From contig NZ_JAGTIS010000007.1 of the NCBI RefSeq assembly GCF_018704125.1, forward strand, positions 124,001 through 188,000: DNA of 64,000 nt. The letters run 5' to 3'. The notes beneath the pieces were generated by a model that had not been told where the DNA came from, did no database searches, and saw nothing but the letters and a program-made list of their open reading frames with translations. Position numbers and translations under genes: made by a program. Source of the DNA: Metapseudomonas boanensis. GTDB lineage: Bacteria > Pseudomonadota > Gammaproteobacteria > Pseudomonadales > Pseudomonadaceae. Below, in pieces: positions 17,782 to 27,922 of this stretch; the stretch's first letter is position 1; each line of letters opens with the position of its first letter.

Positions 17782-18807
17782 ATGAGGAAATCTTTACTCG
17801 CCCTGCTGCTGCTGGCAGCCAGTGGTTTGGCCCAAGCTGCGGTGGAACTCAAGGACGGCCACCCCGAGCGCTATACCGTTGTGCGTGGCGACACGCTCTG
17901 GGACATCTCCGGCAAGTTCCTGCGCCAACCCTGGAAGTGGCCGGAAATTTGGCACGCCAATCCGCAAATTGAAAACCCGCACCTGATCTATCCTGGCGAT
18001 GTGCTGACCCTGGTCTACGTCGACGGCCAGCCGCGCCTGATGCTCAATCGAGGCGCGTCCCGCGGCACCATCAAGCTGTCGCCGACGGTGCGCAGCACGC
18101 CGATGGCCGAGGCGATCCCAACCATTCCGCTGGAGGCCATCAACAGCTTCCTGCTGAGCAACCGCATCATCGACGACCCCGCGCAGTTCGACAGCGCGCC
18201 CTATATCGTCGCCGGCAATGCCGAGCGCGTGGTCAGCGGAGCTGGCGACCGTGTCTATGCCCGTGGCGCCTTCTCCGAGGAACAGCCGGCTTACGGCATC
18301 TTCCGCCAGGGCAAGACCTACCTAGACCCGAATACGCAGGAGTTCCTTGGCATCAACGCCGATGATATCGGCGGCGGTGAAGTGGTGGCCGAAGAAGGCG
18401 ACATCGCCACCATGGAACTGACCCGCTCGACCCAGGAAGTGCGCCTGGGCGACCGCCTGTTTCCCAGCGAAGAGCGTGCGGTGAACTCCACCTTCATGCC
18501 CAGCGAGCCGGCCAGCGAGATCGACGGCCTGATCCTCGACGTACCGCGTGGTGTGACCCAGGTTGGCCAGTTTGACGTGGTGACCATCAACAAGGGTAAG
18601 CGCGATGGCTTGGCCGAAGGCAACGTCCTGGCTGTCTTCAAGACTGGCGAGACGGTGCGCGACCGGATCACCGGCGAAAACATCAAGATCCCCGATGAGC
18701 GCGCCGGCCTGCTGATGGTATTCCGCACCTACGACAAGCTCAGTTACGGTCTGATGCTGCAGGCCACCCGCCCTCTCGAAGTGATGGACAAGGTACACAA
18801 CCCGTAA
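17782..18807 (+). CDS. LysM-domain periplasmic protein
   Basis: A 341-residue exported protein; signal peptide MRKSLLALLLLAASGLAQA, then a LysM peptidoglycan-binding domain (about 28-80: YTVVRGDTLWDISGKF...IWHANPQI...LIYPGDVLTL). The remaining ~260 residues form the conserved domain found with LysM in this family but carry no catalytic motif I recognise. The ATG at 17782 follows AAAGGGA; a GTG 10 codons upstream is in frame but lacks a comparable site. Its place between def and dprA is conserved in pseudomonads, hinting at a cell-wall role. Confidence 0.9.
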   Translation: MRKSLLALLLLAASGLAQAAVELKDGHPERYTVVRGDTLWDISGKFLRQPWKWPEIWHANPQIENPHLIYPGDVLTLVYVDGQPRLMLNRGASRGTIKLSPTVRSTPMAEAIPTIPLEAINSFLLSNRIIDDPAQFDSAPYIVAGNAERVVSGAGDRVYARGAFSEEQPAYGIFRQGKTYLDPNTQEFLGINADDIGGGEVVAEEGDIATMELTRSTQEVRLGDRLFPSEERAVNSTFMPSEPASEIDGLILDVPRGVTQVGQFDVVTINKGKRDGLAEGNVLAVFKTGETVRDRITGENIKIPDERAGLLMVFRTYDKLSYGLMLQATRPLEVMDKVHNP

Positions 18808-18814
18808 CACCTCC

Positions 18815-18842
18815 AAGCCCCCGCTTTGCGGGGGCTTGTTGT
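18815..18842 (+). terminator. Terminator after LysM gene
   Basis: Stem AAGCCCCCGC/GCGGGGGCTT with a TTT loop and TTGTTGT following, eight bases after the stop codon. Confidence 0.85.
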
Positions 18843-18892
18843 ATTGATGGCGGTCCTGCCGCGTTGCGCGGTGCGATCAAGGACCGATCGAC

Positions 18893-19987
18893 ATGCCATC
18901 TCTCTCGCCCGCCGAGCTGGAAGCTCGCCTGCGTTTGCACAGCCTTCCCGAACTCGGCCCACGCCGTTTCCACCACCTCCTTGAAGCCTTCGGTAGCGCC
19001 TCGGCAGCCCTGAGCGCGCCGGCTGCAGCCTGGCGTTCCCTGGATTTGCCCAGTGCCTGCGCCGAATCGCGCCGCAGCCCGGAAATCCGTGAGCGTGCAG
19101 CTGCGGCCCTGGCCTGGTTAAAGGTGCGCGGGCATCACCTGCTGTGCTGGGGCGACCCCGCCTACCCCGCCCTGCTCGCCGAATTGGTCAACGCACCGCC
19201 GCTGCTCTTCGTCGCCGGTGACCCTGCGCTGCTGGAGCAGCCGCAATTGGCCATGGTCGGCAGCCGTCGAGCCTCGGCTGCCGGGTTGGATACGGCCCGG
19301 TCGTTTGCCAAGAGCCTGGCCGGTGGTGGGTTCGTGGTCACCAGTGGCCTGGCCTTGGGCATCGACGGCGCAGCACATCAGGGCGCCCTGGATGTGGAGG
19401 GGCGGACCGTGGCGGTGCTCGGCACAGGCCTTGAGCGTGTCTATCCGCATCGGCACAAGGGATTGGCCGCGCGCATCGTCGCCGAGGGCGGTGCTCTGGT
19501 GTCAGAGTTGCCGCTGGACTGCGCGCCCCAGGCGAGCAACTTTCCCAGACGCAATCGCATCATCAGCGGATTGTCCCTGGGTGTGCTGGTGGTGGAGGCC
19601 AGCCCGTCCAGTGGCTCATTGATCACCGCCCGCCTGGCCGTCGAACAAGGGCGCGAGGTCTACGCGATTCCCGGCTCGATCCATCATCCTGGCGCGCGGG
19701 GCTGCCATGAACTGATCCGCGAAGGGGCCACGCTGGTGCAGCAGGTTGAAGACATTCTCGAAGCCCTGCGCGGTTGGCAGGCGATCGCGCCGGTGACCTC
19801 CAGTCCGGCGGTGCAACGGGTCGACCATCCTCTACTCGCCTTGCTCTGCGCAGCGCCTTACAGCAGTGAAGGTCTTGCGGTGGTCAGTGGCTGGTCGTTG
19901 CCACAGGTGCTTGCCGAACTCACCGAACTGGAGCTGCAAGGACGCGTGGCACGGGAAGCCGGGCTCTGGGTGCATCGAGCCGGCTGA
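18893..19987 (+). CDS. dprA: DNA-processing protein DprA (Smf)
   Basis: Loads RecA on incoming single-stranded DNA during natural transformation. The 364-residue protein has an N-terminal SAM-like helical region, the central Rossmann-like DNA-binding domain ([12 protein letters not shown] near 122, [16 protein letters not shown] near 155, [12 protein letters not shown] near 216) and a C-terminal winged-helix DML1-like domain (about 300-364). Family length and motifs are complete, so the gene looks functional. tsaC follows 40 bp downstream on the same strand. Confidence 0.94.
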   Translation: MPSLSPAELEARLRLHSLPELGPRRFHHLLEAFGSASAALSAPAAAWRSLDLPSACAESRRSPEIRERAAAALAWLKVRGHHLLCWGDPAYPALLAELVNAPPLLFVAGDPALLEQPQLAMVGSRRASAAGLDTARSFAKSLAGGGFVVTSGLALGIDGAAHQGALDVEGRTVAVLGTGLERVYPHRHKGLAARIVAEGGALVSELPLDCAPQASNFPRRNRIISGLSLGVLVVEASPSSGSLITARLAVEQGREVYAIPGSIHHPGARGCHELIREGATLVQQVEDILEALRGWQAIAPVTSSPAVQRVDHPLLALLCAAPYSSEGLAVVSGWSLPQVLAELTELELQGRVAREAGLWVHRAG

Positions 19988-20027
19988 GACCTGTAAACTC
20001 CGCCCATCGGGTGTTCTGGAGTCGACG

Positions 20028-20585
20028 ATGGTCAGTAACTGGCGAGTTCAACAGGTGGCACGAGTGGTACGTGAGGGCGGTGTGATTGCCTATCCCACTG
20101 AGGCGGTCTGGGGCCTTGGCTGCGACCCTTGGAACGAGGACGCGGTGTATCGCCTCCTGGCGCTCAAGGAGCGTCCGGTGGAGAAGGGACTGATCCTGGT
20201 GGCGGACAACGTCCGTCAGTTCGACTTTCTTCTCGAAGACCTGCCCGAAACCTGGCTGGACCGCCTGGCAAGCACCTGGCCCGGCCCTAACACCTGGCTG
20301 GTGCCACACCAGAACCTCCTGCCGGAGTGGATTACCGGGCAGCACGACAGTGTTGCCCTGCGGGTCAGCGGCCACCCGGTGGTGCGAGACCTTTGCGCCC
20401 TCACCGGTCCGCTGGTCTCCACGTCGGCCAACCCGGCGGGTCGGCCGGCGGCCTATTCGCGCTTGCGTGTCCAGCAGTACTTCGGTGACCAACTCGACGC
20501 CGTGCTCGGCGGCGCCCTTGGCGGGCGCCGTAATCCGAGCACGATTCGCGACCTGGTCAGCGGCAAGGTCATTCGCGCCAGCTGA
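20028..20585 (+). CDS. tsaC: Threonylcarbamoyl-AMP synthase (YrdC/TsaC)
   Basis: Makes threonylcarbamoyl-AMP from threonine, bicarbonate and ATP, the first step of the t6A37 tRNA modification. The ATG at 20028, after CTGGAG, gives 185 residues and avoids overlap with dprA; a longer in-frame opening begins inside dprA. Motifs: [18 protein letters not shown] near 18-35 with the KxR-type block LLALKERP, and the [12 protein letters not shown] block near 140. It is the single-domain YrdC form. Neighbour order dprA-tsaC is common in gammaproteobacteria. Confidence 0.93.
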   Translation: MVSNWRVQQVARVVREGGVIAYPTEAVWGLGCDPWNEDAVYRLLALKERPVEKGLILVADNVRQFDFLLEDLPETWLDRLASTWPGPNTWLVPHQNLLPEWITGQHDSVALRVSGHPVVRDLCALTGPLVSTSANPAGRPAAYSRLRVQQYFGDQLDAVLGGALGGRRNPSTIRDLVSGKVIRAS

Positions 20586-20595
20586 TCATCAACGC

Positions 20596-21573
20596 TTACG
20601 GGATCAGCACGGTCGAGCCGGTGGTCTGGCGACTCGCCAGGGCGGCGTGGGCCTTGGCCGCATCGGCCAGGGCGAAGCGCTGGCTGACTTCCACCTTGAT
20701 GCGGCCATCGGCGATCAGGCTGAACAGCTCATCGGCCATGGCTTGCAGGCGTTCGGGTGTGCTGGCGTAGCCGAACAGCGTCGGGCGGGTGACGAACAGT
20801 GAGCCCTTCTGCGCAAGGATGCCCAGGTTGACCCCGGCGACGGGCCCGGAGGCATTGCCGAAGCTCACCAGCAGCCCTCGCGGCGCGACGCAATCCAGTG
20901 ATGTTTCCCAGGTGTCCTTGCCGACCGAGTCGTAGACCACCGGGCATTTCGCTCCGTTGGTAAGCTCCAGTACCCGCTGCACCACGTTTTCACGGCTGTA
21001 ATCGATGGTCGCCCAGGCACCCTTGGCTTTCGCTTGCTCGGCCTTCTCCTCCGAGCTGACGGTGCCGATCAGCTTCACGCCCAGCGCCTTTGCCCACTGG
21101 CAGGCGATCTGGCCAACCCCGCCCGCCGCGGCGTGGAACAGAATGGTCTCGCCGCCTTGCAGCGGGAAGGTCTGGCGCAGCAGGTATTGCACCGTCAGGC
21201 CCTTGAGCATGACGGCTGCGGCCTGCTCGAAGCTGATGCTATCCGGCAGCCGCACCAGCTTGTCCGCTGGCAGCACATGCAGTTCGCTGTAGGCGCCCAG
21301 CGGCCCGGTCGCGTAGGCGACGCGGTCGCCGACCTTGAACTGGGTCACCTCGCTGCCCACCGCATCCACTTCTCCGGCGCCTTCGGTGCCCAGGCTGGTG
21401 GGGAAATGGGGCGCGGGATAGAGGCCGCTGCGGTAGTAGGTGTCGATGAAGTTCAGGCCGATGGCGCGGTTTCGCACGCGCACTTCTTGCGGCCCGGGTT
21501 CGGCGGGTGCGTAGTCCGCATATTCGAGGACTTCTGGACCGCCATAGGCGGAGAATTGGATGCGCTTGGCCAT
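20596..21573 (-). CDS. qor: NADPH:quinone reductase
   Basis: Medium-chain zinc-free dehydrogenase that reduces quinones with NADPH. The 325-residue protein starts at MAKRIQFSAYGGPEVLEY (21573), after AGGAG; a 12-codon longer frame is less likely. Visible are the GroES-like N-terminal half (LGTEGAGEVDAVG), the Rossmann segment FHAAAGGVGQIACQWAKALG near 148-167, and no catalytic zinc cysteines, as expected for quinone reductases. Convergent with tsaC and divergent from hemF. Confidence 0.92.
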   Translation of the reverse strand: MAKRIQFSAYGGPEVLEYADYAPAEPGPQEVRVRNRAIGLNFIDTYYRSGLYPAPHFPTSLGTEGAGEVDAVGSEVTQFKVGDRVAYATGPLGAYSELHVLPADKLVRLPDSISFEQAAAVMLKGLTVQYLLRQTFPLQGGETILFHAAAGGVGQIACQWAKALGVKLIGTVSSEEKAEQAKAKGAWATIDYSRENVVQRVLELTNGAKCPVVYDSVGKDTWETSLDCVAPRGLLVSFGNASGPVAGVNLGILAQKGSLFVTRPTLFGYASTPERLQAMADELFSLIADGRIKVEVSQRFALADAAKAHAALASRQTTGSTVLIP

Positions 21574-21622
21574 CGCGGGTGACTCCTGGTCTGAAAAGCT
21601 CCCATCCAACGCTTCGCCTTGA

Positions 21623-22626
<1,004 letters not shown>

Positions 22627-22627
<1 letters not shown>

Positions 22628-23451
22628 TGGACCGCTACTGTGTTTTCGGCAACCCCATCGGCCACAGCAAATCCCCGCTGATCCACCGCTTGTTCGCCGA
22701 GCAGACTGGTCAACAGCTCACCTACGAAACCGTGCTTGCGCCACTGGATGATTTCACTGGCTGCGCCCGCCAGTTCTTCCAGACCGGTAAGGGCGGCAAC
22801 GTCACCGTGCCGTTCAAGGAGCAGGCCTACCAGTTGGCCGACAGCCTCAGCGCGCGCGCACAACGCGCCGGCGCGGTGAACACCCTGAAGAAACTCGACG
22901 ACGGCAGCCTGCTCGGCGACAACACCGATGGCGCCGGCCTGGTGGGTGACCTGAAGCGCAATGCCGGTGTATCGCTCGCCGGCAAGCGCATCCTGCTGCT
23001 GGGCGCCGGTGGCGCCGTGCGCGGCGTGCTGGAGCCGCTGCTGGCCGAAAAGCCGGCGGCCTTGGTGATCGCTAACCGCACCGTGGAAAAGGCCGAAACC
23101 CTGGCGCAACTCTTCGCCGACCTGGGCCCGGTTTCCGCCAGCGGTTTCGACTGGCTGGAGGAGCCGGTGGACCTGATCATCAACGGCACCTCCGCCAGCC
23201 TTTCCGGCGAGCTGCCACCCATCTCCCCGAGCCTGATCCAGCCGGGCCACACGGTCTGCTACGACATGATGTACGGCAAGGACCTCACCGCCTTCAATCG
23301 CTGGGCCACCGAGCACGGCGCCGCGCGCACCCTGGACGGTCTGGGCATGCTGGTGGAGCAGGCCGCTGAAGCGTTCCTGCTGTGGCGCGGCGTGCTGCCG
23401 GACAGTGCGCCGGTCTTGGCCGAGCTGCGCCGGCAGCTAGCACAGGGCTGA
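22627..23451 (+). CDS. aroE: Shikimate dehydrogenase
   Basis: NADPH-dependent reduction of 3-dehydroshikimate to shikimate in aromatic amino-acid synthesis. 274 residues with the substrate motif [13 protein letters not shown] at 6-18, the catalytic Lys block [13 protein letters not shown] near 58-70, [11 protein letters not shown] near 99, and the Rossmann loop [15 protein letters not shown] near 125-139 with NRT. The start overlaps the hemF stop by one base. Full length. Confidence 0.96.
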
Positions 23452-23551
23452 GTCTCTTGTAGGTTGGTGCGGGCCGCGCAGGTCTGAGCCTGCGAAACCC
23501 AAGGGTTGGGCGTCGTCGAACTCAGCCCAACGTGCAGGCCTTGGCGCCGCC

Positions 23552-25111
23552 CTACCCCTCGATCACCAGGCCGCTGCGCGAGTCTTCCAGTTTGCGCAGC
23601 TCCCGTTCTACCTGCGGCCTGGCTCGGCGCAGCACCAGGCAGCGCCCTTCCCCACCGAGCCGGCGCGCTTCGTCATGCAGCAGGCTCACCCCTGCGTAGT
23701 CGATGAAGTTCACATGGTGGGCATCCAGCACCAGGCGCGCGGCCTGGCTGCGCTGGATCAGCCGCTGCAGGTACGGGCAGGCGCCGAAGAAGATCGAACC
23801 CTCGATGCGCAGCACCTCGTCTTCACCTTCCCGCGCCTGCATCACGCGGGGTTGCGAAGTGCGCTTGAGGTAGAAGAACAGCGAGGCCAGCACGCCGGCG
23901 TAGATGGCCGTTTGCAGCTCCAGCAGCAGGGTCGCGGCGCAGGTCAGTGTCATCACCACGAACTCCGATCGGCTGACCCGCCAGAGCTGTCGAATACCGC
24001 GGATATCCACCAGGCCCCAGCAGATCAGCAGGATGCTCGCGGCCATCGCCGGCAGCGGAATGTGTGCGATCAGGTGCGCGCCCAGCAGTGCGAACAGGGC
24101 CACCCAGATCGCGGAGAACACACCGGCGAGCGGTGAGGTGGCGCCGGCTTGCAGGTTCAGCGCCGAGCGGGTGAAGGAGCCCGCCGAGAGGTAGCCGGAG
24201 AACCAGGCGCCGATCAGGTTCGACAGCCCTTGGCCGCGAGTTTCCAGATTGGCGTCGAGCGCCTGTCCGGACTGCCTGGCCAGGGCGCGGGCAATCGACA
24301 GACTGGTAACCAGGCCGAGTAGGCCGCAGGCCACGGCCGAGGGCAATAGCCGCAGCAGGTCTTCGAAGTCCAGCTGCAGGTTCGCCAGGGGTGGCAGGCT
24401 GCCGATGAAGGGCGGCACCAGCGCGACCCTGCCAAAGGTACCGGGCAGCAGGACGACCAGCAGGCTGGCGCCGGCAATGGCGATCAACAGCGCCGGCAGT
24501 CGTGGCCAAAGGCTGCGCACCAGCACCGCGACTGCCAGGGTCACGGCAGCCACCAGCAGCGATGGCCAATGCATCTCACCCAGATGCCCGGCGAGTTGCT
24601 GAGTGCTTTGCAGCGCGGTGGCGCGCCCTTCCAGGTTGGCCAGGCCGAGTAAGTTGGGCACCTGACCGAGGGCAATCACCAAGGCTGCGCCGAGGGTGAA
24701 ACCAAGTACGACCGATTGTGAGACGAAGTTGGCCAGGCTGCCGAAACGCAGCGCACCGAGCAGCCATTGGAAGGCGCCGGCAAGGAAGGTCAGCAGTAGC
24801 ACCAGGCCGATGTAGTCACCGCTGCCAGGCAAGGCTAGCGGGCTGACACTGGCGAATAGCACCACCGAAATGGCCGCCGTGGGGCCGCCGATCAAGTGCC
24901 GGGACGAGCCCCAGAGGCAGGCGACGATCACCGGCACCACCGCCGCGTACAAACCGTACTCTGCCGGCAATCCGGCGATCAGCGCGTAGGCGATGGATTG
25001 TGGCAACGCGAGGATGGCGCCGGTCAGCCCCACCAGCGCATCGCAGCCGAGGCTGCGATACGTAGTGCTCGGTAGCCAGCGCAGGAAGGGGAAGAGATCG
25101 GATGGACGCAT
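23552..25111 (-). CDS. SulP-family anion/sulfate transporter
   Basis: Inner-membrane anion permease of the SulP/SLC26 family. From the ATG at 25111 it has 519 residues: about 10-12 hydrophobic segments (GCDALVGLTGAILALPQSIAYALIAGLPAEYGLYAAVVP signature region at 24-62 in parts) and a C-terminal STAS domain (about 415-519, with LVLDAHHVNFIDYAGVSLLHDEARR). An upstream frame to 25240 is unlikely because it crosses a palindromic repeat. It stands next to the choline-sulfate genes, so sulfate released by BetC is a plausible substrate, but bicarbonate or another anion cannot be excluded. Confidence 0.88.
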   Translation of the reverse strand: MRPSDLFPFLRWLPSTTYRSLGCDALVGLTGAILALPQSIAYALIAGLPAEYGLYAAVVPVIVACLWGSSRHLIGGPTAAISVVLFASVSPLALPGSGDYIGLVLLLTFLAGAFQWLLGALRFGSLANFVSQSVVLGFTLGAALVIALGQVPNLLGLANLEGRATALQSTQQLAGHLGEMHWPSLLVAAVTLAVAVLVRSLWPRLPALLIAIAGASLLVVLLPGTFGRVALVPPFIGSLPPLANLQLDFEDLLRLLPSAVACGLLGLVTSLSIARALARQSGQALDANLETRGQGLSNLIGAWFSGYLSAGSFTRSALNLQAGATSPLAGVFSAIWVALFALLGAHLIAHIPLPAMAASILLICWGLVDIRGIRQLWRVSRSEFVVMTLTCAATLLLELQTAIYAGVLASLFFYLKRTSQPRVMQAREGEDEVLRIEGSIFFGACPYLQRLIQRSQAARLVLDAHHVNFIDYAGVSLLHDEARRLGGEGRCLVLRRARPQVERELRKLEDSRSGLVIEG

Positions 25112-25147
25112 GGGCGACTCGGAGTGGCTGCCGGGGTGTTCTTGTGG

Positions 25148-25240
25148 GGGGGTGAATTCATTCGCGGTGCAGGCCGCAGGCCTGCCATTGGACACCCATG
25201 GGGGCTGCATCGCAGCCCTTAGCGAATGAATTCGCCCCAA
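25148..25240. repeat. Palindromic GAATTCATTCGC repeat
   Basis: GGTGAATTCATTCGC near 25151-25165 is inverted as GCGAATGAATTCGCCCC near 25222-25238, enclosing a second GC-rich palindrome. Shorter relatives occur at 41124-41158 and form the ends of the elements at 36473 and 43165. Confidence 0.65.
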
Positions 25241-25264
25241 CAGGGTTTGTGCAACTGACCAGGG

Positions 25265-26191
25265 TCAGAGCTTAGCCAGGACTGCAGCGCGGGCATCACC
25301 GCCTTCACGGGTCGTGACGCCTTGAAGCCAGCCTTCGACCACCGCTGGATTTGCCTTGAGCCAGGCCTTGATCGCCGCTTCGTTGTTGGCGTTTTCGTTC
25401 AGCACCTGGTTCATGATGGCGTTCTCCATGTCCTGGGTGAACTGCAGGTTGGCCAACAGCTTGCCGACGTTCGGGCACTGCTGGGCGTAGCCCTTGCGCG
25501 CCAGGGTGTTCACGCTGCCGCTTTCACCGAAGTACTTCTCGCCGCCCTTGAGGTACTTCATGTCGTATTGCACGTTCATCGGATGCGGGGTCCAGCCAAG
25601 GAAAACCACGAACTGCTCGCGCTTCACCGCCCGGCCCACCTGCACCAACATCGCCTGTTCGCTCGACTCCACCAGCTTCCAGCCACCCAGGCCGAACTCG
25701 TTGGTCTCGATCATCTTGCGGATCGACTCGTTGGCGGGCGCACCGGAGCCAATGCCGTAGAGCTTCTTGTCGAACTTCTCAGCGAATTTCTGCAGGTCGG
25801 CGAAAGTCTTCACCCCGGCTTCATAGGCATAGGTTGGTACGGCGAGGGTGTACTCAGTGCCGCTGAGGTTCTGCGCCAGCTTGTCCACGCTCCCGGCGGC
25901 GACGAACTTGTCGTAGTTGCTTTGCTGGGCCGGCATCCAGTTGCCGAGGAAGGCATCGATCTGACCCTTGTGCAGGCCGGCGAAGATGATTGGCACCGCC
26001 AGGGTCGGTGTCTCGGTCCGGTAGCCCAGCCCGTCGAGCAGGATGCGCGCCACGCCATTGGTTACGGCGATATCGCTCCAGCCCGGATCGCCCAGTTTTA
26101 CCGTCGCGCAACTGGCGTCCTCGGCCTGGGCATTGAACACCACGCCCGACAGCAACAGGCTGCCGGCAAGCACCGCATTGATCGTCTTCAT
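25265..26191 (-). CDS. ABC-type choline/quaternary-amine binding protein (ChoX-like)
   Basis: Periplasmic substrate-binding protein of the OpuAC/ChoX family. The ATG at 26191 gives 308 residues with the signal peptide MKTINAVLAGSLLLSGVVFNAQA. The mature part has the family blocks VKLGDPGWSDIAVTNGVARILLDGLGY and FLGNWMPAQQSNYDKF, and the aromatic box residue context VVFLGWTPHPMN seen in choline/betaine binders. It directly follows betC on the same strand, so choline or choline-O-sulfate is the likely ligand. No permease or ATPase gene is adjacent; it may share a transporter encoded elsewhere. Confidence 0.85.
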   Translation of the reverse strand: MKTINAVLAGSLLLSGVVFNAQAEDASCATVKLGDPGWSDIAVTNGVARILLDGLGYRTETPTLAVPIIFAGLHKGQIDAFLGNWMPAQQSNYDKFVAAGSVDKLAQNLSGTEYTLAVPTYAYEAGVKTFADLQKFAEKFDKKLYGIGSGAPANESIRKMIETNEFGLGGWKLVESSEQAMLVQVGRAVKREQFVVFLGWTPHPMNVQYDMKYLKGGEKYFGESGSVNTLARKGYAQQCPNVGKLLANLQFTQDMENAIMNQVLNENANNEAAIKAWLKANPAVVEGWLQGVTTREGGDARAAVLAKL

Positions 26192-26225
26192 GCCTTCGTT
26201 CCTCGCTATTTCTGGCTGTTCTTCC

Positions 26226-26302
26226 GTAGGAGCGGGCTTGCTCGCGAAGGGACATAGCCGCTTCGCCAGCAAGAACTCGGCGTGCCCATGGCTCCTACAA
26301 GC
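26226..26302. repeat. REPIN between betC and the binding-protein gene
   Basis: GTAGGAGCGGGCTTGCTCGC at 26226 is inverted, with divergence, as CGCCAGCAAG...GGCTCCTAC ending near 26299. It occupies nearly the whole space between betC and the binding-protein gene. Confidence 0.75.
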
Positions 26303-26305
26303 TCT

Positions 26306-27811
26306 TTAGGGCTGTGGATAACGCGCTCGACGCTCCAGGTCGTCGAGGTCGATGTGGTTGCGCATGTACTGCTGACTGGCATCGACCCAGGGTTGGTGGT
26401 CCCAGCTTTTCAGCTTGCCGCGTTGCAAGGCATCGGCAACGAAGCGGCGGCGGCGCTGGCTGGCCAGGGTAGCCTGGTGAATTGCCGGGATGTCCCAGCG
26501 TGTGCGGGCCTCTTCGACGAACGCCGCCAGCAGCGCCTGGTGGTCCTGCGATCCAGCCAGGTTTTCCAGTTCCTGCGGGTCGTTCTCCAGGTCGAACAAC
26601 AGACAGGGGTCCTGCTCCGAGTAGATGAATTTGTAAGGGCCACGACGAATCATCATCAGCGGGCTGGTCGTACCCTCGGCCATGTATTCGCCCAGCACCT
26701 CGTCGTGTCCGCCCTCGCCTTGCAGGTGCGGCAGCAGCGAGCGGCCATCCAGCGACAGGCTCGGCTCCAGCGTGCCACCGGCCAATTCCACCAGGGTCGG
26801 TAAGAGGTCGAGGGTGGAGACCGACTGGCTCACCCGAGCGGCCTTGAAGCGAGCAGGCGCATGGACCAGCAGCGGCACTCGCGCAGCCATCTCGAACCAG
26901 TGCATTTTGTACCAGAGGCCGCGCTCGCCAAGCATGTCGCCATGGTCGCCGGAGAACACGATTACGGTGTCCTCGGCCAGGGCGCAATCCTTGAGCGTCT
27001 TGAGCAACGCGCCGACCTGATCGTCGACGTAGCTGCAGGCGCCGAAATAGGCGCGTCGGGCATCGCGGATCTTGTGCTGGGGCAGCGGCTTGCCCCACAG
27101 GTCGATGACCTTTAGCAGGCGTTGGGAGTGCGGGTCCTGTTCGGCATCGGCGAACTGCACGCGCGGCAGCTCGATGTCTTCCTCACGGTAACGGTTCCAG
27201 TATTCCTCGGGGATGGTGTACGGGTCGTGCGGGTGGGTCAGCGACACGGTCAGGCAGAAGGGTTGCCCGTCCTGCTCGCGGACGTGGTCGTAGAGATACT
27301 GCCGCGCTTTGAACACCACTTCCTCGTCGAAATCCAGTTGGTTGGTGCGCACGCAGGGGCCGGCCTGCAGCACCGAAGACATGTTGTGGTACCAGGTCGG
27401 GCGTACGTCCGGCTCGTCCCAGTTCACCGCCCAGCCATAGTCGGCCGGGTAGATATCGCTGGTCAGGCGCTCCTCGTAGCCGTGCAGCTGGTCCGGGCCA
27501 CAGAAGTGCATCTTGCCGGACAGCGCAGTGCGATAGCCCAGGCGCCGCAGATAATGGGCGTAGGTCGGCACATCGGCAGGGAAGTCGGCGGCGTTGTCAA
27601 ATGCGCCGATCTTCGACGGTAGCTGGCCGCTCACCAGGGTGAAGCGCGAGGGCGCGCAGAGCGGGCTGTTGCAGTAGGCCGATTCGAAGACCACGCCCTC
27701 GGCCGCCAGACCGCTCAGGTGCGGCATCTTGATCGGCGATCGGGAGTAGAAGGGCAGCATTGGCGCGGCCATCTGGTCGGCCATGATGAAGAGGATGTTC
27801 GGGCGTTTCAT
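26306..27811 (-). CDS. betC: Choline-sulfatase
   Basis: Hydrolyses choline-O-sulfate to choline and sulfate, feeding glycine-betaine synthesis and sulfur supply. The 501-residue sulfatase starts at MKRPNILFIMADQM (27811); a start five codons earlier lacks a ribosome-binding site. The formylglycine motif C-x-P-S-R is present as LCAPSRFTLVSGQ near residue 54-62, metal ligands lie in MADQM and FSGDHGDMLGE, and the C-terminal choline-sulfatase extension is intact. Neighbours are the LysR regulator (divergent) and a choline-type binding protein, as in other pseudomonads. Confidence 0.95.
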   Translation of the reverse strand: MKRPNILFIMADQMAAPMLPFYSRSPIKMPHLSGLAAEGVVFESAYCNSPLCAPSRFTLVSGQLPSKIGAFDNAADFPADVPTYAHYLRRLGYRTALSGKMHFCGPDQLHGYEERLTSDIYPADYGWAVNWDEPDVRPTWYHNMSSVLQAGPCVRTNQLDFDEEVVFKARQYLYDHVREQDGQPFCLTVSLTHPHDPYTIPEEYWNRYREEDIELPRVQFADAEQDPHSQRLLKVIDLWGKPLPQHKIRDARRAYFGACSYVDDQVGALLKTLKDCALAEDTVIVFSGDHGDMLGERGLWYKMHWFEMAARVPLLVHAPARFKAARVSQSVSTLDLLPTLVELAGGTLEPSLSLDGRSLLPHLQGEGGHDEVLGEYMAEGTTSPLMMIRRGPYKFIYSEQDPCLLFDLENDPQELENLAGSQDHQALLAAFVEEARTRWDIPAIHQATLASQRRRRFVADALQRGKLKSWDHQPWVDASQQYMRNHIDLDDLERRARYPQP

Positions 27812-27922
27812 CGTTCGCTTATCCATTCGGTCGAATTATGCGAAAGTGCTGGGAGCGATCATCCTGCTCAGTTGTTTCTGGGTAAACCGCACGGTGAAAC
27901 ATGACTCGGATAAGCAAGCGTT

